From NCBI RefSeq assembly GCF_910592395.1, contig NC_088309.1, positions 3,290,501 to 3,350,500 on the forward strand: a DNA stretch of 60,000 nucleotides, in the 5' to 3' direction. Position 1 is the first letter of the stretch. Each line of letters begins with the position of its first letter. The position numbers and the translations under genes were made by a program. Below are positions 45,801 to 56,000 of this stretch, one piece after another. The notes beneath the pieces are model-generated. The model was not told where the DNA came from. It was given only the letters and a program-made list of their open reading frames with translations, and did no database searches. The stretch is from Lineus longissimus. Lineage: Eukaryota > Nemertea > Pilidiophora > Heteronemertea > Lineidae.

Positions 45801-48622
45801 GCCGTTCTTGGCGACAGATACAGCTCTGCCACGCATGAAATTCAGGTAAAAGAACAAATTCCAGGCAGACATAGCCGTCACATGATTAGCCCAGCTATTG
45901 GACTGTTCATCTCCTAATCCCTGGGGAGTATCAAGTGTCCAAGCTGCATATATTTGATGCTTGGGACTGGCATCCACATGTGGACATCTCTGCCAGCTAG
46001 GTACCCATTTGCTCCTTGGTGGAGGGAAGCAAGTATGATTAAGTGCCATGCACAAGGATGGCATTGATTCTTCCAAGAATCAAACTCGTGACTTCCTTAT
46101 TATGAGCTCAGCCTACTAGCCTCTATGTCGGGGATCTCCCATAATACAGATGTTCAGCAAGTCTGATGCATTGGTTTTCATTAATTTTCTCACTGCACAT
46201 TCCCATGATTTGCAGCATGTTGAGAAGCATGCCTACGAATGGGAGCGATGTTTGGATAGCTGCCTCGAGATGATCAGTAATGCCAACGACGTGTTCAACT
46301 CACTATCTAGATCTGTCTGCAACGAAGTCATCAAATCTGAACAAGGAGCAGAATATGTCGCAAGTGAGTACTCGCCAATCCTCATAAAGTTAGTTTGGAG
46401 CCATCCATCATTCTTAGTATTTTCAAGAGTCCTTACAGCACATTTTTGACCACCCCTAAAAAACTACATCCAGAAATGAAAAATTTTGATGTGGCAAACT
46501 AACAACTACCGGTAGGTCCATATGTCCAAAAACAAAGTCTGCGATTCTGAGTATTGTTTGTGGTCTTCTTTGCCTTTTGTGTCTCAAAGCTCTTCATCCT
46601 TCCCTGTTCTAGTTTCATTTTCATTATCTTCAGGTGTCATCGAGATTTATCGTGTTGTTTGTCGTATTACATTGTCTATAAAGGTTTCAGGTGAGTTTCT
46701 GTTAATATAACTTGTTTGTGTAAACAAGTAATTTGGTTTGATGCGGCAGACTGCTTGTTCCCATTATCAATTAGACAGTTAGACAAAAACTCGTTGCTTT
46801 GGTGTTAAGGGCTTAAGATGAGCCGTTCTAACTGAATCATCTACAGTGGAACCCCGGTCGGCGACCACCTCAGTAACGCGACCACCCCGCGAACACGACC
46901 AAAATTCTCCGGTCCCGAATGGTTTTCTCTCTAATTCTCATTAACTGGCCCTCGCTAACACGACCACCCCGGTACCCAGACCGCGACCACCAGCTTGGTC
47001 GGTCCCAAACTGCAAATTAACCCCGCTAACGCGACCATGAGGCCTAATTGCCGTAATCAACCATGACCGCATCGTATCAATTGGCACCTTCTCGCAAATC
47101 CGTGTTGATAGTTAGCACCTCGAACACAATGACCATGGGAATCCATATGAAAATAAATGATGTGTAAGTGAGTTTGATCAAATGTAAGCGCAAATAAAAT
47201 GAAGAATAAACTTTCTTTTCGACTCACGGTTTGTTTTTCATCATTTAGTATTAAATGATGTCAAGAGGCATGCACACGTAGTTTTTAGGACAAATAAATT
47301 ATGTTGATTAGTAAGAGTACCGATACTCAAAGTAAAGAATGCTTACTACGTCGTAATATTGATAAAATACGTTTTTAAAAAGATGATTTAATCAGTACCA
47401 GTTCAAATTGGCTGAGGTTAAAGCAGGAAGACATCAGGAATAATTCTCAACATCTTCTCACATCACCTCTCTCAATGTTAGCGGGAATATTAGCTTGACA
47501 TCAAGAAGGGCAGCTGCCGATGGTGTGAATGACATGCTTGCTCTAATTAGCATGCTCAAGTTTTAATGTAATGTTTGGTCTAATTAGCTCTCGTCAGTTT
47601 ATTTACTCATTTACATAAGTTGTAAATTAAACGCAAAACACTCAAGAAAATGATTTTTTATTCGTGATATACACACAAATTATCGAATCACCCGGTGGCG
47701 TAGTCATTAATGCATGTCAATGTACACACAGCATATCTGCTAGGACGATGTTTTGGCGGGAAAACCTACTTATGATTCTTAAATTCACCAACGCGACCAC
47801 CCCGGTAACACGACCACTTCGGCTTAGTCCCTTGGGAGGTCGTGTTACCGGGGTTCCACTGTACTTGACTTTAGTCCTATGAGAAAGAAAATGAATTACA
47901 AACAAGATGGCGACCATGGTCCAGGCATTATGCTGATTAAGACATCTTCTCTTCTAATTTCCTTATTTGCCTCTTTCAGCTGTTACCAATTCCAAGCTGC
48001 TGAAGCTTCTAAAAGATATTGATCTGAGTTGGAATAACCTCACAGCATTTATATCAACCAATGCTGCAATGGTAGGTGCAGAATACATTGTGTCCCAAGT
48101 ATCACACTGCTGGTTTCCAATCTGGATGAAACCAAAATTTCCAATTGATGACACGAAACCAAAAAAATGCAGAAACGACATGCAAATTCTACTGCTGGTT
48201 ACTATTTCATGAAGAAGTTCCACTGAACTTTGAATGAATTGGGTAATTGAGGAGTTCAGAGTACCAAAGATTTGTCTCTTGGTTCTTGGTATCAAATGCC
48301 GTCATTGGGGATTCTAGCAATGGTTTAGGCTATTTCTATTTAATGAACTATAGCTGATGTAACGTTTTGTTCCTTTCAGCCGGACTCCTCTGCCTCGTTT
48401 GACTATCGCTCTTGTGTTCTCAAGTCAGACGAGTCTGATGCTCAGCAGAAAGCTTGCGGGATATGTCTGCTTAACGTTGATGGCCAAAGTAGATCATCTT
48501 CCAAGGAGGAAGTCAATAAGTTCATGTACGGTGGTCGTCAGTATCATGCAACTTGTGCCAACTATTGGGTGAACTGTGTTGACTCTATGCTCCCATCACT
48601 GAGGTTGCCTGAATTGTTGTAG
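39467..48622 (+). CDS. SYNRG: Gamma-synergin, AP-1 gamma-adaptin partner
   Basis: Exons: 39467-39809, 40082-40221, 40741-40916, 41104-41280, 41540-41737, 41864-42440, 42708-42870, 42985-43207, 43453-43510, 43744-45470, 45742-45845, 46216-46363, 46634-46690, 47980-48071 and 48380-48622 (stop TAG). All junctions agree in phase; with the candidate first exon the product is about 1,479 aa. The order matches vertebrate synergin: Met/Gln-rich start, a charged helix (MEEALKQRNFQSTQRRLMEL), an EH domain, a long disordered region with DFxDF-type motifs, and a conserved C-terminal region. Synergin links the AP-1 gamma-ear to cargo and partners at the trans-Golgi network and endosomes. Family assignment rests mainly on the EH segment and the C-terminus. 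The first exon is uncertain. Confidence 0.93.
41864..42440 (+). CDS. SYNRG: SYNRG Pro/Gln/Gly-rich exon leading into the EH domain
   Basis: 577 nt, phase 1 to 2. It contains short imperfect repeats around HSAAG and GxIRPP, predicted disordered, and ends VIPELYLHVLEATTQ, the first helix of the EH domain. Confidence 0.88.
42708..42870 (+). CDS. SYNRG: SYNRG EH-domain exon
   Basis: NGVIDTTLVYGLLLRSQLPK, then EILGHIWSLANRIMPGQL and IKEELYVILAMIAMAQ. The LPxxxLxxIWxLAN box is the EH signature that binds NPF-type peptides. It is close to the vertebrate synergin EH domain, including the start of its last helix at KEELY. Confidence 0.93.
43744..45470 (+). CDS. SYNRG: SYNRG large exon with gamma-ear-binding motifs
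   Basis: 1,727 nt coding for an acidic, Ser-rich disordered region. Motifs of the DFxDF/FxxF type include FDDFRSAES, FGNFTQAPPA, FGDFSSFSS, FAEFTGVSS, FGEFSSSM and WANFQGAFSS; neighbouring exons add FGDFIQ (41104-41280), FADFHQAS (42985-43207) and FGDFVSS (43453-43510). Such repeats give multivalent binding to AP-1 gamma-ear and GGA ear domains. Confidence 0.9.
45890..46143 (-). mobile_element. SINE-like element in a SYNRG intron
   Basis: On the minus strand a tRNA-like head is suggested by GCTGAGCTCATAATAAGG (box A-like) and GAGTTTGATTCTTGG (box B-like), followed by a body with TTGCTTCCCTCCACC and AAATGGGTACC, a type of motif I associate with tRNA-derived SINEs of marine invertebrates. No clean poly-A tail or target duplication was found, so the ends are approximate. 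Confidence 0.5.
46844..47861. mobile_element. 1.0-kb non-autonomous pogo-type element
   Basis: The ends are CAGTGGAACCCCGGT and its complement (47847-47861), with TA on both sides (46842-46843, 47862-47863). Subterminal arrays of CGACCACC-like boxes occur at both ends, most densely at 46861-47035. It has no long coding frame. It lies in the SYNRG intron between exons 46634-46690 and 47980-48071. Confidence 0.85.
48380..48622 (+). CDS. SYNRG: SYNRG last coding exon
   Basis: Encodes PDSSASFDYRSCVLKS, then CGICLLNVDG and YGGRQYHATCANYWVNCV, ending LPELL and TAG. The CxxC..H-x3-C spacing suggests a small zinc-binding fold at the conserved synergin C-terminus. Confidence 0.9.
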   Translation, partial: PDSSASFDYRSCVLKSDESDAQQKACGICLLNVDGQSRSSSKEEVNKFMYGGRQYHATCANYWVNCVDSMLPSLRLPELL

Positions 48623-50429
48623 TGGAGAACATTTTGGATGGTAGAAGTTGGTAATGTACTATTTTGTGGTTACTACATGTTCTGAAAATAGCATTTTTGT
48701 ACTGGGATGTTTTTATGGCCAACCAATATCTCCTTCTGTCTTTTGTCGTAGCTCGGCCATGAATTCTTGGTTATGACAATCTATTGACAAATTTTCATCA
48801 ATTATCCTAAGATACTAACCAATGACATTGTTGTGTTAATGACTTTATTCAATTCTGCTCAATAAGAGCTTGGCAATGGTTTTTGCCTATTCTGATGTAT
48901 CTTCAGACAGTTAACCCACTGTTAGAAATTCCTAAATACGTGTATGACATATAAATTTTTCTTTTAATCGAACATTCCAATGAGTTTTAGAAAGCCATTC
49001 CATTATTTCACAAAACAATCTGTTCTTCATGGTGTGACAGTTTAAAAATACTTATTTTTTTCAACCCTTGTAACCTTTTTGATTATGTGTGTCTCGTTCT
49101 AAACCATAAGCAAGTGTATGGTATTTTATAAGTATGGATTTGTCCTATAGGTGATGTCGTCACCATCATATGGACAGTAAACATGAGGCCACGGACTGCA
49201 AAGCAACGTCATCACATGCCAATTGGCATAACATATTTTTATGTCCGTGTCAATTGTGCTGCTTGGATGTATGGTTATCCTTCTGTTGTCTATGGTCACA
49301 TGTTTGCAATATGGTGACATACTGTGTCACATGGTTTAAGCTTGTTGAGGGGTGCCTATGGCAGATGATAAAGGCCTACTGTACAGGCTCAACCACTTAC
49401 CCTTATACACAGTGCATGAATAGTATTTGTCCAGATAACTGATCATTCTAGTCATTTAGTCTTATCTATTAAAATCTGTATTCTCATATCTCATGACTGT
49501 TGTTTTGTTCAGTGAGCATGTCAATATTTATTTCAATATATTGAGAAAGAAAAACCTTACATTTTTGGCCTCACCCTGGACCCCCTCTCCTTAGAAAGAC
49601 AACATGTAACAAGTGTGTCTTGTGGCATCAGCAGTTTATTAGGTTGGACACTGTAATGTCTTCCAATGAAATGTGTTGTCAAATCATATTGCCTGCAAAG
49701 CTATGTTTGTCTTGATGGGTGATGCTTGTAATATTGAGCATCCCATTGTTGGGACAGAAGTCAGAAAACCGGCATATTTTATTGAGCTAATGCACGGAAA
49801 TTATTTAAAGTGCTAAATTGTTTTGAAGGAATATTGTCATATAAAATGCATGAAAATATTGTGCATTTCGGTATTTGATGTTGATTATAACCATGAAGTT
49901 GTAGTTACTGGTACCATAGTTAGAGTTTGTGCAATAATACTACCCTAATGATATTATCATTGTTAAATTGTGCTTTTGTCTGGGTCCTTTAGACAATATT
50001 ACAGATTGAAGAATGTATTGCGTAAATTCAAGAAACCCAGATCTATGAGTTGGCTGTTCAGAGTTCATATGGATTTATTCATAAAAATAATGTCCAAAAA
50101 AGTATAACATATATTACAAGTTTTGATTTCTTAGTTTAAGATTCCATTATAAGCTGTGATAGAGGCTAAATGTATTGAAACTTATGTTTTTATTTGGCTT
50201 GAAGCTGAAATTCGAAGTGCTGATTTACCTACAGCAGTAAAAGTGTCAACTTTAGATAAGGAGAACTGAGCACTGCAACTTGTGCATCACCAATTATGAA
50301 TTCTTTGAAGTATACTTGAAAGTATGAATCATGTTTACAACATGGTTCTTTATCAGTTTATTGTAAATAAGTGTTGTATAAATTATTTCTTTGTCTTATT
50401 TATGTATATACTGTAAGGTAATGAATAAA
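48623..50429 (+). other. SYNRG: SYNRG 3' untranslated region
   Basis: About 1.8 kb without coding signs, AT-rich and with TTG/ATT-rich tracts, ending at the AATAAA signal at 50424. No intron signature is needed to link the stop to this signal. Confidence 0.6.
50424..50429 (+). terminator. SYNRG: Poly(A) signal of SYNRG
   Basis: AATAAA within ggtaatgAATAAAtgg, followed by a T-rich, GT-containing stretch. Confidence 0.55.
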
Positions 50430-50449
50430 TGGAAGGATGTCTATTGCGA

Positions 50450-51357
50450 TATGAACCTTTGCCTGTTTCTCTATTTCTACTTCTGAAATTGATCACCAAG
50501 TACTGATCAAGCCAAGCCCTATGCAAACATTCAACTCAGCCAGGAAACTCGGGCTCGGTCTCAAGGTAGTGGCAGTCCAGGTCGCGACAGATCTAAAAGT
50601 CTGGATGTAGTTGCATCTTGCAGTCCAGTAAGACAGATTTGAAATTCTGCAAGCCTAGCAAGAAGTTGTCCTACCATTAAGTTGATGATTCTGTTAGAGT
50701 TGAATCAGTCAAGGTTGTTACTGGATAAAAGAAGACAGAAATCCATCAAATGCAGCAAGCAAGGACACTGGCATCATTCATCTCCTCATTAAACTGAGGA
50801 ATATGCATCTCTCATGGTTGTGACAAGAGTAAATTGCACTAGTCTTCCAAGTGTTGGCTTGATGAAAGAACAACAAGAGACAGCAGTATTTTTCAATTAT
50901 TATTCGACCAAAAATCCTCATAAACACAACATAATGGTTTAACAACAACATCATCGGCATCAATAACAAACAAGAAGAAGAATGACGGACATGAAGTTCT
51001 CAAGAAAATAATCTAAATCCTGTACATGATTCAACAACAAAATAAAATCCATACAAGCAATAAAAATATAGAGTTAACTAAAAAACACCTAAAACAACTA
51101 ATGTTGAATTCAGATGAAAAGTTGTGCTGGAACGAAACGTTGAGAGAACTGATCGCTACTGAGAGACAATCTGGCATGTTGTCCCCGCTCACATGATGCA
51201 ATCTTGTCAGAAGGAAAGGACAAGAGTTCAACTGGTATTTCCTCTACCACTCCTCACAGGAATATGTCATCATCTTCGAACAGGTTGCAAACTTGGTTGT
51301 CTCCTTCTCTCTGGTTACTTGCAATCAATCTGCAGAACAAAAATGTCAAAGTCAAAA
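50450..51357. other. Interval between SYNRG and the retrotransposon
   Basis: A plus-strand frame at about 50495-50641 reads STDQAKPYANIQLSQETRAR and continues with a Ser/Arg-rich sequence to TGA. It looks coding but has no partner exons in view. The rest shows nothing recognisable. Confidence 0.35.
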
Positions 51358-52550
51358 TGTTACCTGGACAGATCTGGAAAGTGGAGGGGAATATTCAAGA
51401 ATTACGGACGACAAAATCGAAATTTCCGCGACACAATTTTAATGATATGCTGAACGAACTACAATGGCGAAATACATACATGAAAGAGAAATATTGTCAC
51501 ATAACAGCCCTTTGACCTTTAGAAATGTGTACAATCAAAATACCAGTGATATCTATAGTAATTATACCCGATAGAGGCCCACTGCCTATATAATCCAAGT
51601 ATATACAATAAACATTAGAGTGACTAGCCGTGCTAGTTAATCTAAAAGAAATTGACAGAGTTAGGCCTAAACCTGAGAAAACATCAAGAAATCCCCGCAC
51701 ACAAAGTGTTAAAACCCGCAAAAACCCAAGAATTTCCGTGATTCACATTTTGATTCACATGTCATTTGGAATGCGTGCGTCTCTCCGAATACGGAAAGCG
51801 GTTTACAAATATGGCAAAAATCTGTGACGTATTTAAAATCCCTTTAAACTTCCAACCAATCACAGCATCGCACTTTCCCAAATATGGCACATCTGACCTA
51901 TTCATCGCTGACGTGACCCCAGCCACAGCCAATCAGAGCGTCGCCTGATGTCAACAATACCAACGCGGTTGCATTGTTGACACTGTGTTCGAAACTAAAA
52001 TCCCCGTTTCTGACATGAAACGTTAATCAAACATATGGAAACTTTATACAACAAAAATATACCTTAGCGTGACTTCTCTGAACAATAGTTGCGAACATTA
52101 CATTCCCATTAAAGAATAGTTTGAAGCCCAAAATCCTTGACTGACGCTCAAGCGCGCACAGCTGATCCAGCCATTCTGACAGCCCGAGGCTCGACGCTCA
52201 ACAAATTTGCCGAAAACTATTTACAAACATCTCTAACCTTTTGCATGTCAATATACATCTGATCTACCAGTTTTACTACACATGACTAAATGATTTAAGG
52301 TTACTTACCTGGAAAGTGGAGGGGAATATTCAAGAATTACGGACGACAAAATCGAAATTTCCGCGACACAATTTTAATGATATGCTGAACGAACTACGCA
52401 GGCGCGAACTATTCCTACGACGTTCTCAGAAACGTAATCCCCGCGTCATTCTGTGCTTCGCTCAAGATCCACTCATTTGCCAAAAAAAATGTGTCCCCCT
52501 TTTCTCGATGACTCCAAACTCATACCGCCGCATAAACTCATACCGTCACA
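51358..52550 (-). repeat. 3' LTR of the Ty3/gypsy element
   Basis: 1,193 bp, on the minus strand starting TGTGACGG and ending GGTAACA (TG..CA). A TATA-like box lies at 51587-51593 and ATTAAA at 51438-51443. An 89-bp direct repeat occurs near both ends (51374-51462 and 52309-52397). Confidence 0.9.
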
Positions 52551-52564
52551 TTCTCCCCCCGTTC
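52551..52564 (-). other. Polypurine tract
   Basis: GAACGGGGGGAGAA on the minus strand directly before the LTR start TGTGACGG; primer for plus-strand DNA synthesis. The 496 bp between pol stop (53061) and this tract are non-coding. Confidence 0.85.
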
Positions 52565-53060
52565 AAAATGATGTCGTCCTCGACATTAGTTCAATTCCAG
52601 AAAATACTTGCCCAAGAAGAACTGAATCTAAAATGCTACTCCACAGGCGCTGTACAACATACTGGTAAATACCCCAACGGCAAAATTACTCTAAATAATA
52701 TACATCACCGAATTGCAGGTTAGAGGATACCTGCATTCCTCTTCCTGGCGGTAAAGACAAACTGAAGAAATGGCCAATCTCTTCAGCAAACATCTGGTGG
52801 ATTCCGCTTATCTTGTACAACTAGTCTCATGACTTTAGAAGCGCTTGGACAATCTATTTTCTTCATAATGTCATCTTACGTCATGGCTCAACTCTCACAA
52901 AGACCACCTGAAAAATACTACTTCACAGTATAATATACCTGAAAAGCAAATTTATGATTAAATCCTTAATCTATTTACACCTGTTCCGTAATACGATAAT
53001 ATGTTTTAACTAACAAAATCCATGAATCACCCCTTGGCCTGAAATGCGTCTATAGTCTAT

Positions 53061-56000
53061 CTAGTGTCCATTAAAGCCTGGGATCGGATACTGCACGAAG
53101 ATCGGGTATCCTCCCCATGGAGCTGACGGCCAACCCCCCATCTGCTGAACAGGTACTCCATGCACCATTGGATATGCCCTTGGTTCTTGCATTACTGGAA
53201 ATGCTCTTGGTTGAACTGTAGGGTTCCCTAGCGTATTGTACGTCAGCGTTTGTGGTGGTCTCACTTGCCGTCTCGGTCGTTCCACTGGTCCATCAGTGGA
53301 TGATTCTCTTGAATGCTCATCACTCGAATTGGATTGTTCAGTCCCGGAATTCTGGGTACTTGATTCATCCCTTGCATTCTCTGAATCATCTTGTTCTGCT
53401 TCTACCTCCGGTTCTATGTCCGCGCCATTGTCAGTCGGTGTAGGTTCTTGGTTCCGTGTTTCTGGAGTTGTCTCCTCACTTCGAAATCCTGGTACCAATC
53501 CCTCATCAGAACTCTCAATGTCGCTATCCAATTCATCAGACTCTTGATGCACCTCTGGTCGTCGTCGGTCTCTCCGTTTTCGCAATCGTCTGATTGGTGG
53601 TCCTTCAAATGGCAGCTCGTCGCATTGTAAGAGTAGATTCCGGTGTAGAATCCTAGTCCTGCCCATCCCTTTCTCCGGTTTGACCTCATAAACTGGTGCA
53701 TTTGGCGATACTCGTTTGGTCACAATGTGGATATCCTTTTCCCAATACGACCTGATTTTTCCAGGGCCTCCCCTTTCACTGAGATTTCGTACCAACACTC
53801 TATCGCCCTCCTTCAAAATTGTGCTTCTCAGATGCTTGTCATAATTCTTCTTTCCTTTCTCTTTGGATTTTCCTATGTTCTCTCTGGCCATATCATAGGC
53901 CTCTTTCAGTTGACCGGTCCATCTATCCACTGTGTCCAAACCTTCATCTTGATTACATCCAAAAACTAAATCAACTGGAAGTCTTGGGGATCTACCAAAC
54001 AGAAGACGGAAAGGGGAGAATCCTGTAGAGTCATTCTTCGTACAATTGTACGCATGTACTAGCTTGTCTACGTGACTCTTCCAATCCTTCTTGTGTTGTT
54101 CACTTAGGGTCCTCAACATCCCAAGTATAGTTCTATTCATCCTTTCACATGTTCCATTGCCAGCAGGGTGGTACGGTGTTGTCCGACTTCTACCAATTCC
54201 ACATCTCTTCTGAAGCTGATGGAACAGATGGTTTTCAAATTCCCTTCCTTGGTCGTGATGAAGCTTTCCCGGAAATCCGAACCGAGGGATGAAGTCATTG
54301 AAAATCTTATCCGCTGCTGTACGACCAGACTTGTTCTTGGTTGGGTACACTTGCACAAAACGAGTGAAATGGTCCACCAAAACCAACATGTACTCATATC
54401 CTCCTTTTGAGCGTTCTAAGTGTACATAATCAATTGCTACCAGTTCAAATGGTTGGGTTGTCTCGATCGGTTTCAACTCTGCTCTCCTGGTCACCGTGGG
54501 TTTCTTGTCTTTGAGGCAAGGACATCTCTTCTGAATGTATCTGGTAATATCTTCACCCATACCAGGCCAGTAGAATCGTTCCTGTGCGAGGGCAATCACC
54601 CTATCTGGTCCCAAGTGTCCCATGTCTCGATGAAGCATCTCGTAAATCATTTGGTGGTATTCCTCTGGCAGGCATATTTGAGCACAATCTCGAGAGTCAG
54701 GTAATTTACAAGTTCTTCGTAGAATCCCATCCGAATCCAAATGCAATCTATCCCAGCTCCTGATCCAAGTTCCAAGTTTCCTCCGCAACTTTCCTCGATA
54801 TGTCCTGAGTTCCTCCTTTGTTGGCCTTTCACCACTGCTCACCCATCGTTTCAACAAACCAGTTTCCGAGTCCTTATCTTGAGTCTTGGCTAGTTCTTGG
54901 GTAGGTATCACCTCCATGTTGTTTAAATCCAAAACGCTTTCCATTTCCTCAGCGATACCCACAGGGTTGGTCGATAACACCTCAATCCATCCGAGTCCTG
55001 CTTCATAGCCTTCTCCAGTCAATGCCTTTCCTACACTTCCAAGCTGTTCAGGTCCTGCAGCTTCAGTACAACCCTGCATGTACACCTCAAAGTCCAAAGG
55101 TTGCCTACTCAATACATCAGCGTCTGTATTATTTATCCCTGGCTTGTAATGCAATGTGAAGTTGAAATCTGCCAGTTCACCAACCCAACGGTGACGTGTT
55201 GCATCCAGCTTCGCAGAAGTCAAAATGTATGTTAACGGGTTGTTGTCGGTGTAGACGTCAAAATGTGGGGCATAGTACAGGAAATCCCGGAATCTCTCCA
55301 CCACGGCCCATTTCAACGCCAAAAACTCCAACTTGCCAGAATGTAGATGGTAGTTTTTCTCTGCTGGACTTAATGACCTTGAACCGTAAGCGATTACCCT
55401 CAACTCATCATCTGCCTGTCTCTGGTAGAGAATAGCTCCAAGTCCTTGACCGCTGGCATCAGTGTGCAGAACGAATGGTTTTTCGTAATCCGGATATGCC
55501 ATCACTGGGGTCGATGTCAGACATTCAATCAGCTCATCCAATGTGCGACGATGTTCGTCTCTCCACTCAATCCGCTCTCGCGATGCTTTCTGACCTCCTC
55601 CCTTTGTCTTCCTACTTTGCTTCTTCTGTCGTCCTTTGGATTTCTGTTCCTTACCAGAATCGACTTCGCTCAACAGATCATACAAGCTTCTGGCCCGCCT
55701 ACTGAAGTCTGGAATGAATTTCCGGTAATACCCAAGTAGTCCCATGAGTTGCCTCACCTCTCCTACCGTCTTTGGCTCTTTCTCTCTTAGTGCAAGAACA
55801 GGTTTGATATCTGCTGGGTCCATCCGATAGCCCCCTTCTGAAACCAACTGCCCCAGAAACCTGACCTCCAACCTGAACAACATACATTTCTTTGGTTTCA
55901 CTTTGATACCTTTATCCTTTAATCGTTTCAAAACCGATCTTACATCTTCAATGTGTTGTTCAAAGGTCTTACTGAAAATGAGACAATCATCTAAATAGGG

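Noticed and set aside
52565-53060. Envelope gene between pol and the 3' LTR
   Set aside because: Only 496 bp with no long frame or membrane segment; the element is a plain Ty3/gypsy type.
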